From the NCBI GenBank assembly GCA_050084985.1, contig JBITNC010000001.1:189100001-189164000 (forward strand): DNA of 64,000 nucleotides, read 5' to 3'. Below, piece by piece: positions 45,740-59,430 of this stretch. This stretch comes from Nageia nagi. Its lineage: Eukaryota > Pinophyta. The position numbers and the translations under genes are program-made. How positions within the stretch are numbered: the first letter of the stretch is position 1; each line of letters starts with the position of its first letter. The notes beneath the pieces are model-generated. The model ran no database searches, had not been told where the DNA came from, and saw only the letters and a list, made by a program, of their open reading frames with translations.

Positions 45740-46700
45740 TAATCTTTTAACTCTATGAAGAAAAATATTAATGAGGCACCTATATTAGCACTCTTAAATT
45801 TGCAACAATCTTTTGAGTTTAAAACTTATGTGAGTGAGTATGCTATGGGGGCTATTTTGATTCAAGGAGATAAACCAATTTGTTATCATTTAAAGAAGTT
45901 TGATGGAGTTGCATTGAATTATTATACCTATGATAAAGATTTGATGGATCTCATTCAAGCTATTAAAAAATAGAAGCATTATTGTTGGAGTGTGGAGCAT
46001 GTTATACTAGGAGGTGCATGCATGTAGCCATGTACAAGTGGAGCACCCCTATGATCCCTTATTTGCACATAAAATAATGTTATTCTTGTAAAAACCTATT
46101 TTTAGGAGTGGCTATTTTTAGTGATGAATCTGGACCATTGATATTTAGGTCAAGAGATTATATTCTCTATTATATAAGAGGATTGTGCATGAAGTTAAAA
46201 TCATTATATTAGATTATGCTAGGGATTAAGCATACAAGAGCTTGTGAGAGATTGAGGAGATAATGCATTAGAATTGATGCAGATTGTAACCCCTATATAT
46301 TTTAGACTATGATAAAGACCTGATTGGTAGTTTCACCGAGGATGTAACCCACACTAGATGAACCTCATTAAATATTGTGTTAATATCTTATGTGATTATT
46401 CTTGGTTATCTATTTTCCTTTTGCAAATTTTATCCTATATATATATATATATTTTGCTCTAATCTATATATACCTAATAATTACTTGGTTGGTAAAGAAA
46501 TAATAGTTCATATTGATCATAAACCTTTGTAATATTTACAATCTCAATGTGAATTACAATACGAAAGTCATTTTATTTAGATGGGATTTATACAACAATT
46601 TCATATTGTAATCAAGTATAAGAAGGGCACTACTAATAAATTAGTTGATATGCTATCAAGATCACTAGTGCCAATGCTAGAGTCAGTGCCAATGCTATAG
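45740..46700 (+). pseudogene. Gypsy RNase H remnant, split by a solo LTR
   Basis: NEAPILALLNLQQSFEFKTY, EYAMGAILIQGDKPICYHLK and YDKDLMDLIQAIKK lie left of the solo LTR; LVGKEIIVHIDHKPL, QFHIVIKYKKGTTNKLVDML lie right of it. Removing 45983-46479 and one target repeat rejoins the frame at K-H-Y/L-V-G. Confidence 0.85.
45983..46479 (+). mobile_element. Solo LTR, 497 bp
   Basis: Begins TGTTGGAGTGTGGAGCATG and ends ACCTAATA (probably CA changed to TA). Flanked by attat (45978-45982) and attac (46480-46484), a 4/5 target duplication; the gypsy frame fits attac as the original. TATA-like TATATAAG at 46171-46178. The full element was lost by LTR-LTR recombination. Confidence 0.85.
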
Positions 46701-46879
46701 GAAATGCCAATGTTGGGATCATAGATTACTTTAGTTCTATGCACGATAATGAATTTTAGCCATTTTATTCATGAAGCATAAAATGAAGCTTATTTGAATG
46801 ATATAGACTTCAATGATATGTATATGAAGCTAGAGAAGTCTTTTAAACCAAAAGGTGAGGAATTGGCTAATTTCAACAT

Positions 46880-48262
46880 TAAGGATGGGCTCCTTTACTA
46901 GTTGAATTCCTTATGTGTTCCTAAAGGAGAAGGGGTATATTTAATTAGAGAAGCTTATATATCTTGTGTTTTTGAACATTTTGGAGTTAAAAATAAATTA
47001 GAAAACTTACAAAGGTATGTTTATTGACACAAGATACAAGAGTAAATTGCAAATTATATCAAGGGATGTGTAATGTGTTGTAATAGTAGATCCAATAATA
47101 GAAAATTGGGATTGTATCAACCACTTCTTGTACCTAAAAAACCTTGGGAGAGTGTTTCTATGGATTATGTAAGAGGATTACTAATGAAAAAGGGGTTATG
47201 ATTACTTATTTGTAGTTTTAGATAGAGTTAGTAAGATGTGTCTTCTTATTCTATACAAGAAGTCTATTACTGAATAAGATGCAACAAACTTATTCTTTTC
47301 TCATATTTGTATCCATTTTAGATTGTATACTATTGTTTTTTATTAGAATTATATATTTTTAGGCAAATTTTGGATTTATTTATATGATAATATGAATACT
47401 AAACTAAATGGAGGACTAATTTTCATCCTTAAATTGATGGACAAATTGAAGAAATGAATAGGAAAATGGTTCAATTATTAAGAGGGTACTATGGTAAGCA
47501 TACAAAGACTTGGGATCAAAATTTATTATATATCCAACATTCCTACAATAGGGAAATCTATACTTCTCTTAGTAAGTCTTCATTTGAAACATATTTTGGT
47601 TACCTATCTCCATCACCATATGATTTTGTTTTTGGGAAACATGATAAGTCTGATGAATCTTTGGTTATGGAAGAAGAACATGTTGTGAAATTCATTGAAA
47701 AAATTCAACATATTTACCTCAACATTCATGAGAAACTTAAATCTAGTCAAGAAAAATATAATTGAGACATGAAAAGCACCATATTGATCATAAATTCTAA
47801 GTAGGAGATCATGTAAATGGTTACATCTCATCAAGCAATGGATAGAAGGATAAACTAAGAAGTTTAAACCCATTTGATATGGACCTTTTAAATTATTGAT
47901 CAAGTAAGTGAGAATGCTTCCAAGTTGAATTCACTTATTTATATGAATATTTATTCAATGGTTAATGTGGATAACTTGAATTTATTTAAGCCTTTCATGA
48001 TTAATAAATATGAAGAAATAGTAGGTCAAGTTCAACCATCCATTAATGACCTTGCACCAAATATAATGGATTTATTAAATAAAGATTCAATTTTGTAAAA
48101 GAAGATTTGTACTACAAGAAGGGGTGAATAGGAGGTCTAGTTGGTTGGATTGAAAGGAAAGTAGCATATAAAATCCAAGTGGTAAGACCAATTAAAGGTT
48201 GGGGAGTTATTCCCTCATATTTTTCGCAATTGAGCATTTGAGGGATGAAATAACTCCTAATT
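46880..48262 (+). pseudogene. Gypsy integrase and C-terminal region remnant
   Basis: Zinc-binding region YIKGCVMCCNSRSNNRK, then GLYQPLLVPKKPWESVSMDY (core start, catalytic Asp), a badly broken middle where the second catalytic Asp is not clear, and NRKMVQLLRGYYGKHTKTWD, NREIYTSLSKSSFETYFGYL (47454-47765). The end MVNVDNLNLFKP and a WLVGLKGK-like run near 48140 suit the C-terminal domain seen in plant gypsy integrases. Confidence 0.75.
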
Positions 48263-48269
48263 GGGGAGA

Positions 48270-49232
48270 TGTGATTTGAAGATTGGTTTTATATGTTGGA
48301 GACTTAGCTAATATTCTTAATGATTAGATCATCATGAGGATCAAATTAGAATATTATGTATTTTACTTTAGGAGGCTAGTGCTAATGCTAGATGTGAGTG
48401 CTTATGTTATAAGGAGTATTCGAATTGACTTTTCTAGAGAATGAGGATTCAATACTATGGGATATGGTACCTTATGATGTCTTCTTAATCTGAGGAATGT
48501 TTTGAAGGTGATTTGGTGTGTTTAGAAAGCTCCATAGTATCTAAAATAATTGACATGAGGAGGATGATAGGAACTCAATTCTTCACCTACTAAAATACTT
48601 TATTATGGTAGTATAAACACTGGTGGTCAACACCCACACTTGCATAAACATCAACACTACCTTCCATAATACATGTCGAGGAAGATGAAAAGTTTTATAG
48701 TAATTATTTTCAATTCCTGAGAGTTGGAGGGTCATGCAACCATCTGGGTACCATTGGTTCTTCTTTTATATACTTATTCAAGACTCATTTTGGTTATTAT
48801 TAGACCCAGTGGAAAGGATATAGAAGGTGATGCATGAATCCTAAGTATTGGAGGTGCTTAGAGAGTGTTGTAGACCTATTTTTTAGAGTTTGAGAAGGAT
48901 TTAGTGGTATTATTAATCGTATGAGGAGTATAAGGTATGATATATAATAATTCTTACTCTTCTCTTAATATTGTAGTACTTCATTTGAGATTAATAGTTC
49001 CATACTTCATACCAAAAGGTTATCTGCTCTGACATTGAGAGGAAGCTCTATAAATACTTATGTCAAATATTTTGTGTGTTTGGTTGCAATGTTTATTACT
49101 ATTTATCTCATTAAATTTATTACAATACTAAACTATCATACATATATTTAAGTATTTTGGCATAATTTTAAGTTATAGAAATTTGCATTGGAGGGCCAAA
49201 GAATGCTATAAGAATCCAATGATTACGAATTA
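48270..49232 (+). repeat. Gypsy LTR, type I, copy 2 (3' LTR)
   Basis: Starts TGTGATTTGAAG after the polypurine tract; homologous on the opposite strand to 18237-19208. Ends approximate. Confidence 0.75.
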
Positions 49233-49605
49233 CTTATCATCTAAATTTGATGGCTTCTTTGATATAAAATGCAATGCATTTTTTTATCTTTATAAATCAT
49301 CCATAATTTCAAAGTGTGAGTTCCTATAAATAAGCAATTGAATTGACCTTAGATTTCATAATGGATCGGGAAAATGAATATGAAATACAATTCAATATTT
49401 AGTTCTATACTACAAGACCATGCTTTATATGTAGGTTAATGTAATCAAGGATGACAATAGACTATGCTCAAGTTTCATGTAAAGCTAAAGATAATGCAAG
49501 AGATTTGGTAAAAGTATTTTTTTGTAATCCATGTAGATTTCCATCTTGATCCTTTTATTGATATCTCTAATAAAAGTATTAGAGGTCATATTTTAAAGTT
49601 GAAAG
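49233..49605 (+). repeat. Dispersed repeat C, copy 2
   Basis: Reverse-complement match to 1225-1736 (GGCTTCTTTGATATAAAATG and TTAGAGGTCAT region). Starts exactly where the type I LTR ends. Confidence 0.65.
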
Positions 49606-50662
49606 GGAGGTATTTGACATATATATGGTTGATTTGTAGCACCAATAGATAAGTATATAATTGATTAACAAGTCTAATAAATGGAAAAAATATTGATTAT
49701 ACTAGTTAACCAATTGATCCTAATATTTATTGCAGTCAACTTGGTGATAGTTGATCTTGATAATTCAATCAATCTCAACATGGTCGATTGTGAACTAGAG
49801 ATACAAGCACTTATTTTTCGATCATGAAACTTGGGCTTTAGCTATTCTAATATTAAGAACTAAAGGTTGCATAGGGTGGAAAATTTTATAATTATAAAAT
49901 TACTTAAATTACAAAAATATATTTGTATGAAGCTATAAATCTATTTAAAATTTAATAGCATGATATCATTATGATAGGGAGATTCATTAATTATGTGTAA
50001 GGAATAAGAATAGGAGAGTGAATCCTTATTGAGAGATGCTACTGTAGGTGATAAATTCATATAAATACAATATGAAGATATAAAAATTTGGCTATAAGTT
50101 ATTTCCTTTTGATTTCTTGAACTGATTAATTCAAAGGATTGAATATTCTCTGTTGATGTAGCCTACACAAGGTGAACCACATTACATATTTATCTCTTCT
50201 CTTTGATGAAATTAATTTACTTGTTCTATTATTTTGCAATGTAATATAAATTGGTTTTCTCATTCCATAATTTTAAATAGTGAATCTTATCATCAACCAA
50301 GATGAAGATAAAGGAGAAAGCCTAAGAATTGAGGATTGGATAGGTAAAATTTTAGAGATGAAAAGAGTAGAAATTTAGAGTATGCTATAAAAAAGGATAT
50401 CCAAAAAAGATAAGAGGAAAGGGGTATAAAGTGTACATTATTCATTAGATAAGATAATTACCTAAAGATAATTTATAGATTTTAGAGTTGAGGTTTGCTT
50501 GATTAGGCACACTTAGCATTTGTAACTAGAACCCATGAGAATAGGCTCTTTATATCTTAGGATTTTGATATAAGAGAATATCAAAAGTGTATAGTGTAAA
50601 GAAAGATAGATGATATGTTTTATACCAAATAGTAGGGAATAAGGAGCTAGTAAATTTTATTA
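49606..50662. other. AT-rich; possible LTR 3' end
   Basis: GATGTAGCCTACACAAGGTG near 50155-50180 resembles GATGTAACCCACACTAGATG in the solo LTR (near 46344-46370), so a decayed LTR of the same kind may lie here. No open frames. Confidence 0.35.
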
Positions 50663-51050
50663 AAGGGGAAAGTCACTTTTTTATGTTTGATATTTTCATC
50701 TCATTAAAAATGTGTAACATATGACTAAGTGTTTATCTTGTTAATAGAGAAATCATATTTTTTATATTTGCTCTTCCAATTCTATAACAAATATTCCACT
50801 TACAACTTAGATTATTTTATCTTTCCAAGGGGAAAGTCACATTCTTGATGTTTATTATTTTATTCCCATAATAAATTTCTAACCTATGAATTAGATTTTT
50901 TATCTTATTAAGGGATAAGTCATATTATTGATGTTTACTACTTTCATCCCATATTAAAATTGTGACCTATGATATAAAGTATTTATCTTATCAAGGAAAA
51001 AGCCATATTTTTATTATTTATTGATTTAATCCTACAATAAATATGAAAGC
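50663..51050 (+). repeat. ~82-bp tandem repeat, about 4.6 units
   Basis: Units start at about 50663, 50744, 50827, 50909 and 50993 with the common head AAGGGGAAAGTCA and tail TTTATCTT. Divergent (old) units. Confidence 0.8.
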
Positions 51051-54000
51051 TCTAATATAAGGAGGTAGATAACAAATACCATGTGAAGTTGCAACTTATG
51101 GATATGATATCATTTATTTTAATCACTCACTAAAAGCTTGAGTACTGACCTAATGTAATATTTAAAGATGAACAACTTTACCACCATCATTATTATTGTG
51201 ATTTCAATAAAAATATATAAACAACTAACATGAGCAAGCATTCAAGAAGCAATTTGTAGAGAAAAAAAAATTTCACAATCTAAAAGGAAGCACATTTTAT
51301 AATGATATGAGAGGGGAAGTTACCACTCCAAGAATTAGAGAACTCATAGTGTTGGTGAAATTTATGACTATCCTTAAAATAATCTATCTTAGATATGAAA
51401 AATATTAAAATGGAGTTCAACCATTAAAAGCACCTAATAAGAAAAAGAAATATTATGACCTATTTATGAATTAATAAAAGTATGATATGGCTTATTTTAA
51501 TTTATATTTTATAGAGATTTAAGAATTAGGGGATTATATCTCAATTGTTGTAGTGAGATCAACTATTCTCGACACTAAACAAACCATAAAATTTTAGACC
51601 TATTTTTTATTATACTATTTAGCACTTGAATGAATTAGGAATGATTAAATGCAACCCACATGTGTATATCTATGTCATTAAATATCGACACCCATGTGGG
51701 AACAAATCATCAAATCTAAATTAGATAATCCCATAATAATATTTTTTGGAGTTCACTCCCTCAACACACATTTTGGTAGGAAAACATCACAAATATGACC
51801 CCATCCTTTCCTTCCACTTATTTATGTTACAAATATTCTATTCATGATAAAATATTTTCTACTTAGGGCCTATATCACCTAAGAAAGTGCACTTCCAAAA
51901 CTTAAACACCTATACTAGTGAATAACTCTCTAGACCAATGGTGTAGGTAATATTATCCTAATTAATATTCCAAATGATAGGGGTATAGCACCATTGTCAT
52001 ATGGAACACTCATCATACCCTTATGTTCTTAACTGTAAGGAATATAACCACAAGTTAACCTCAATAGGTAATTGCAATTTTATCAACTACTACCCCTTTA
52101 TAACTATTCTATCAAAGGGATATGGGACACTAGCCTACCCATATATATCAAATAGTCCCACCATGTTGTCCTTCATCCCCATGCCCATATCTTAGGGAAC
52201 CACAAATGCTTTGGTTACACTACTGATGATATCCTAAGTGGTTTGTTTATTATACTTATTTTATTAAACATGTATAAGGAAATCCCACCCAACTAAATTA
52301 TTCTAAAAAAATACTTCACAACAAGTTAAATACATGTTTTCTATGTTTGAACGCTTTCTTAACAAAAAATAATTAAATGTTTTCTAAGTCCTAAATAATC
52401 ATAAAATATAATTATATGATCATAAACAACTCATAACATCCATATACAATTCTTAAAGCTTTTAAATAAATTCATTAAGTTAAATTTACACTCTTAAGAA
52501 AATAAACTATCAAGCCTACTCAAGAAGATAACATAAAGATGTAATAGTATTTCTAAGTGCTATTGGATTAAAAGTTCCACATGTATGACTCAACCATAAA
52601 ATCATATCTTTATATGTCCTCTATTAAAAGTTAGTAGTATATGTCTTAAGTACCATGATAGACATGCTACTCTTAGTACAAGAGTGAAATACAATGTGGT
52701 TCTTTATGGGCTAATAATTTGTAATAAAGACTTATTTGTTTTGGTCCCTAAAAGCATAACTTTAACATAAGAATATTTGTTTTATTTGTTGTCAATGAAT
52801 GGACCTAATAAAAAACTTACTAGAAAATCTTCAACTGATTATCAATTTGTATTCATATATTCTTATGATAGTCATTATCTTGTATTTTATACAATATTTT
52901 TACCTTTTTCATACTATCAACATTCTTAACAAAACTTTAATCTATCATTTCCCTAAGATACAAGATATCACAAGTATTTCATAAACTCCATTTAAAGGTA
53001 ATAGTATTATTTTAGGCATGTTATAAATATCATATTATATCTCTATCCTATTTATGAACTCACCTAAAGTTATGTTAAGTGAATCTTAAGATCTCTTTCA
53101 TTGAATTTCATAAGCACATGGTTTCATTATCTTAGTTTTCATATTTTCATAATCCATCACACTTATTGTGGTAATACATATTGGTATTACTATCATATCT
53201 TATACACTCATAAATATTATTATTCCCAAATAGGACCTTAAAATAACATGCACTCCAACTTTACACCATGAATTAACACTTGTAATTCATTTTAATTCAT
53301 TGTGTTATGATCCTAAGTTTGACTATTATGTCAATATTTCAAGATCTACATTTTCAATGTACTTTATACATGATTTCAATATAAAATAGAGACTTTGAAA
53401 TTTGAATTGATACTTAAAATCTTTGTTAGGTATGTATCTATCTTCTTTACATAGTAGTATTATTCACAATGTAATTTGATTAAACAACCTCTAGATAATC
53501 TTTATTCTATATCATTACAATTGATCTAAACTTGAGCTTATATTGAAAAAACTAATTTATCTACCTTTCAATCCTATATGATATTATAGATCATTTCTTG
53601 ATATTGTATTATCATGTATTAGATAATACTTTAATTTTACTTGGATTCACAAATTCTTATAACAATGGATTTGAAATAACCACACTTTATTTCCATTCTA
53701 TATTTCTACTTTGTACATTTGGAGGTTTAAAATTTATAAAGATTATAAATTTTACAAAAGATATAACCTCCTTTACATCAAGTAACAAAATAACATTGAA
53801 TATAAAAGTATCATAGGTCTTCAAATGATCTTTAAGAGCCCTAGCTACCATCAATAATCCACTCAATATTTAGGTGAACCCAAGGATTCATTTGTTTGAG
53901 GTACTAGTACATGGTTGGAAATAGTGAGGATCAAGAAAACTCTTTTATGAAATGAAATGAATCATAATCCTTGATTCTATATCTTTAGTGTGTGATTTCA

Positions 54001-54330
54001 TTTTGTTATATTTATTAAATAAATCCTAGTTATATTACTTCACTATTATATTCATTTCTATTATTCATATTATCATGTATGTTTATTCAAGTTATATTTG
54101 TAGGATAATGTGTATTTAAATATTACATGTTTCTTAGTTTTGCTTAGGTTAAAATCCTAAGAGTGGATAAAAAACTATTGAACATATTGATGGCAAGTTT
54201 TATAGCATTTTCTTATCTTCATTAGGGTTGGAATAAATTTCTTTCAAACCTACCTAACATTTTTTGTTATCTCACCAAGAGCCCTAGGGTTCTTATTTGC
54301 ATTTGATCAAGGATTTTGTCTGTGATAGAT
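51051..54330. other. AT-rich stretch without recognised genes
   Basis: Contains only incidental open frames (for example 52001-52195, 52799-52984, 53598-53816), with no protein family pattern that I recognise. The last 400 bases (53935-54330) are probably the leader or LTR of the gypsy element that follows, but I found no LTR partner within the window. Confidence 0.4.
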
Positions 54331-55560
54331 ATGGTGAATGTTTCTCCCATAATCTTGGATAAAATAATGGTAATTCTTGAATTATAGGCTATTATAGAAA
54401 ATTCATTTGTATCAATTGATCAAAATGGTAATAGGACCAACATAAATGCTAACATTAGCACCAATGCTTCCAATAGTACCACCGCTAATAGTAGTGTGAA
54501 TGCTAGGAATAATACCTCAATTGCAAGATCTTACATAGCAAAGTAGATCAAAATGATTGAATCAAAGGTTTACATACTAAAGAATAAGTTTAGAATTGAT
54601 ATTTATCATACTAAAAATAAGGGAAATCCCTTGAGCATGGAGATTTGTAACACTCTACTTGTTGGTACAGATAAATAACATGAGTTCAAAAAGTTCAATG
54701 GTGAGATTCATCCTATTACTCATCTTCAAGGCTTTGAATACACTATGAAACTTAAATAAAAAATTAATGATAATTTGAAAGCAAATTATTTTCCCATGAG
54801 CCTAAATGGTGAAGTACGAAAGTGGTTCTATAGCTTACAACTAGGATCTATCACTTCATATCAACAGTTGAAAGATCAGTTCAAAAATACTTCAAATGAA
54901 ACATAAAGAAACCAGTGAAATTGATATATTTGATTCATTTCAAGTAAGAAAAATTGTAAAATTTATATGAATTTGCTCTTAGATATGTGAATATTTGGAG
55001 GTTCATAGAGCAAAAGGTATATGAGGGATTCATTGCACAGGTATTCCTTGATAACATTAATCTTATTCTTGTTGAAATAGGTCTTGATTATGTTAATGGT
55101 TCATTTATGTATGTGGTTAATATGTTCATTGAGATACTTATTAAGATCTAGTTAACTCAAGTACTCACTATCTTCCTACAATAAAGATATTGGTAGGAAA
55201 ACTTATCATAAGAAATATGATACCTTTTCTAATACTATTAAAATTAAAATTCAAGATAACCCATGAGCTAGGAAAATTGCTAAAGATACATATCCATTAA
55301 TGTTACCTCCTAACTGAATGTTTGAAGATTTTATAGAAAAAGGTTTAATCAAGAGAGCTAAAGGATATTAATATGGTCATAATAATGAAAAACCAATTTG
55401 GTGTAAAGAAAATCAATTTTACAAGTTTTATCAAGTCAAGGGACATAATACCACATGTTGTTATCCTATGAGGAAAATATTGAAACAATTAGTAGAAAAA
55501 GGAATAGTATCATATGAGAATGACATGATTAAAGAAAAGGACCAAGAATTACCTTTAGTA
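54331..55560 (+). pseudogene. Gypsy gag with CCHC remnant
   Basis: Starts MVNVSPIILDKI and contains an Asn/Thr-rich run, NPLSMEICNTLLVGTDK, FNGEIHPITHLQGFEYTMK, ANYFPMSLNGEVRKWFYSL and, further down, IEKGLIKRAKGY and YKFYQVKGHNTTCCYPMRKI, a degenerate CCHC knuckle. Frame is interrupted repeatedly after 54880. Confidence 0.8.
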
Positions 55561-56059
55561 AACATGGTGAACATGATTATTTTTTATGATAATGGTGAAC
55601 CAATTGAGTTTGATGATAAATTTGGTAGAAAATAAAAATTAGAATTAGATATTGAATCAAAATAAGAACAAGAAAAGGTATGTAAAGCTACTACATGGGA
55701 AAAGAAAGGTATTCCTAATCCCATTTCTACCAAAAAAGAGATACCTTCTAACTCTTTTCTTAAGGAAAACAAAAATATAAATTCAAAAAGAATATTCTCC
55801 AAAATTTTAAAAATACTAATGTTAAGATTAGTTTGCTTGAGTTATTTTAAACTTTTGTAGAATAAAGATTGGCTTTATTTGAACTTCTTAGTGGCATACA
55901 TGTTGATACTAACATTTTAACTAGAATGTTGGTAGGAATGGTTGGTTACTTTAAATAGGCATTTACATTCATGGAATATGAGTTTACTATTCAAGACATC
56001 ATTGATAAATGTTTGACTATACACATCTATGTCAAGATAATGGGTAAAATAGTGAAGAA

Positions 56060-56600
56060 TGCATCAGTGGATGGTGGTGCAAGTTTCAATATGTTTCTCT
56101 TGAATTCTTGCAAAAATTTGGTAATAAATTGATGCGTAGATTAGTACAAAAGAGATAGAAGATTACAAGTTATGATAATGATAGAATATCATGCATCAGT
56201 CATATCATACTACCTATTTATATGGTGACATATGTTATCGATAAGAAATTACCTTATGACATATTGCTTGGTAGACCATGGATACATGCCATGATGTGTG
56301 TACATTGATACCATATACTTTACATAGAGTATTAAAGTTTAACCATGAGGGATAGTAATTTATTATTGAATATGTAGAAGAGAATACAAATATGATTACA
56401 CAAGTAGGGAAAACTATCACTTCCTATAGAAACATTGAAATCCATGAAGAAAAGGAAGATGAAGAAAAATATAGTGGTAGCATGGATTTATACAAAGAAA
56501 TAAGTGTTGACACATATGCAGTTAGTCAAAAGGTAGTCAAATATGATATTAAGAATTTTGGTAGATCCAAAAGCTTAAATAAAGACCATTTCCTACATCA
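56060..56600 (+). pseudogene. Gypsy aspartic protease region
   Basis: VDGGASFNM at about 56066-56094 (D-G-G form of the catalytic triplet) and YDILLGRPWIHAM at about 56255-56295, the two hallmarks. A following run 56392-56619 (TQVGKTITSYRNIEIHEEKE) is the linker to reverse transcriptase. Confidence 0.8.
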
Positions 56601-57599
56601 ACATCAACACTTGAATTAACATTTGTGCTTAGATATAGATGAGCATTCACACTACCATCCTTACTCTAGATGTATTAAAGAATAATCTTAGTATGATGAT
56701 GATGATATAAATGAGGTTTTATACAATAATGATACTACAAAAACTGAAATAAAGAGTGATGACCATAACAAAAAGATAGCATCTTGCATAAATGTTAACA
56801 AAAAGATAAAAGTTATGTAGTGTCACACACCAGTGATCCTATAGTACATGGAATCTAGGAAATACAAAGGTAAAGGACTTGGAAAATATGATCAAGGAAT
56901 TACCTACATAAATATTTGAATCCAATAAAGGAAATATTGGAATTGGAGAAAATAAGGGAAAAAGGGAACTTAGTTTCATATAGCAATGATGAATAATCAG
57001 ACTCAATGATAGAAAGCTAATCAATAAACATGATAGAATTGATTCTTGAATCTTTAAAATAGGTTAAAAAAGGTTAAGAAGGTGCATGTATGCATTGATC
57101 TCAACATTCGTGCTACCCTCAACATCTGTGTAGAGAAAACATAGCAAAAATTCACTTACCCCTTGCTAGATAAGATCATTTTTATATTTGTTGATGTGTT
57201 AAAAATAGATGACATACTTCTACACACATAAGGAGCATGATCTGAGTTCAAATCATAACATTCCAAGAGAAAATAAAAATTTACATATCATCCTAATAAG
57301 TACTTTGAAGAGGAAACAAAGGAAATAGTAGGCTTTTCCTTCTACACTACCCTACTTTTATCTTTCCTCATATAGGAGTAGGATAGGTAGCTAGGGTTAG
57401 TTGCATGTGTGTGTTTGTGACATGGTTTCTCTTATGACATAGCAATATTTGGGGCATTTCCTAATCTTACTCAACCTAGTGATGAAATACCTTGGTGAAT
57501 AAGCCTCTTATTGAGATAGAGATTGGGACAAAAGGGGTGCAAATAATAGTTTAGATTAAACATGAAATTATTATGGATGAAAAACAAAGGTAGCATGAA

Positions 57600-58500
57600 T
57601 TCCTTATAGAATTTTGAGATATGTTTGCCTGGGAGTACATTGATATGATTGGATTGGATCCTACTTTCATAACTCACAATTTGGTTTTACATAAGGATGC
57701 TAAGCTTATACAACAAAAAAAAAAGACCAATGCATTTGAAACACTCTTTACTAGTCAAGAAGGAGATGGACAAGTATCTCGAGGCTAGTTTTATTGATCA
57801 TACTAATTATTCACCTTAGTTGGCTAACATTGTTCTTGATATGAAACCAAATGAGGAAATAAAATATTATATAAATTTAATATAATTAAACAAGGTTGAT
57901 CCTAAACATAATTTTCCTTTGCCACATATTAACACCATTGTAGACTCAACTATAGGCCATGAGATGTTACCTTTCATTACTAGTTTTTTAGGTTACAATA
58001 AAATCATAATCAATAAAGAAATTCAACATAATAAATACTTAACTATACCTTGGGGTACATTTTGTTAGGTAGTCATGCCCTTTGGCCTCAAAAATATTAG
58101 AGCTACATATCAAAGAGCAATGGTAACTATGTTTGATGACCTTATTCATAAATCCATTGAAGTATATGTTGATGATATTCTTGCAAAATATGAGAATAAA
58201 GAGAATCATTTAGTAGACTTAAGGGTTATCTTTGATAGAATGAGATAATACAATTTGAAATTAAATCCAAAGTAGTATTTTTATAGAGTATCTAGTGTAA
58301 AATTGCTAGGATACATTATCTCTAGAAGAGCTATATAAATTATTACGAAAAGGTTAAATCCATAATGAACATACCTCCACCTAAGAATATTAGACAACTT
58401 AGAAGTTTGCAAGAATACAAAAGATTCATAACATAATTAGTAGATAAGACAACTGCTTTTTCCTCTTTTCCCAAGAAGGGAAATAAGTATGTTTGAACTG
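57600..58500 (+). pseudogene. Gypsy reverse transcriptase remnant
   Basis: MPFGLKNIRATYQRAMVT-like residues, then LIHKSIEVYVDDILAKYENK with an intact YVDD (58164-58175), LVDLRVIFDRMR and MNIPPPKNIRQLRSLQEYKR. Several stops before and after. Confidence 0.82.
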
Positions 58501-59330
58501 GGGAGTGTCAAAAACATTTGATGATATCAAGAGGTACTTACTTAATCCTCCTATTTTGCAACCAGTTGATCATGGGAAACCTTTATATTTGTATATTTTT
58601 GTTGCAAGTAATATGCTATAGGAACTATTTTGGTATAAATTGATAATGAAGATAAACAAAGATTTGTGTATTATTTATCCAAAAGTTTACAACATGCAAA
58701 AATAAAATATACTCCAATTGAGAAGTTATGTTATGCCATAGTCTATACCATATACAAGTTAAGATATTACAAACACCAATCATATAGTAGCTCAAGTTGA
58801 TCCATTGAGGTATTTATAATCCAAACCATAGCTGCAATTAAGATCAACCAAATGGATAATGGATTTGCAAGAATATGATCTCATTTACACACATAAAAAG
58901 GAAATTAAAGAACAAGTTATAGCAGATATGTTAGCTGAAGAACCATGTGATAACACTCCTACAAATAGAGATGAATTCAAGGATAAACTTATGGAATTAG
59001 TTGATTAGGTAGAATAAAAGAAATGGACACTTTTATTTGATACTTCTAAGTGCTTACAAGGGGATGGGGCAGGTATTGTATTGGTATCTCCTAAAGGTTG
59101 TATGCTTATTATGGAATAAAATTTAAATTTTGAATGCACTAATAATATGGTTGAGTATGAAGCTTTGGTCCTAGAATTAAAGGTTGTTATCAACCTTAGT
59201 ATCAAAAAATTACAATTTTATGGTGATTCACAACTTATAATCAATAAAAAAATGATGTCTACAACAAAAAAGATTATAAATTACAACCATATAAAGATCT
59301 AGTGATAAAACTAATTCAAAGATATTTTAC
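58500..59330 (+). pseudogene. Gypsy RNase H remnants
   Basis: The first, RT-linked RNase H region (LNPPILQPVDHGKPLYLYI-like residues, VYYLSKSLQHAKIKYTPIEK-like residues) is followed by a second RNase H-like region at 59015-59260: WTLLFDTSKCLQGDGAGIVL, MVEYEALVLELK and FYGDSQLIIN. Two RNase H regions in one Pol are known from some plant gypsy lineages. Confidence 0.7.
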
Positions 59331-59430
59331 ATAGATTTAGTTTGAGAATATTTTATGAAATAGTAATATATTTGTTGTTGCCATGGCCAATGTTGCCTCT
59401 TTGACACCAATTGATGAGGAATAATAATAA

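Larger units (their letters stand above)
44529..49232 (+). mobile_element. Decayed Ty3/gypsy element, 5' truncated
   Basis: Order on the plus strand: reverse transcriptase (44570-45430), RNase H (45740-46700, split by a solo LTR), integrase (46880-47760), C-terminal region to about 48260, polypurine tract GGGGAGA at 48263-48269, then an LTR (48270-49232). Its 5' part is missing at the copia junction. Dozens of stops. Confidence 0.82.

Noticed and set aside
52001-53816. Several 60-70-residue open frames as genes
   Set aside because: AT-rich composition, no conserved motifs, none spliced or with start context.
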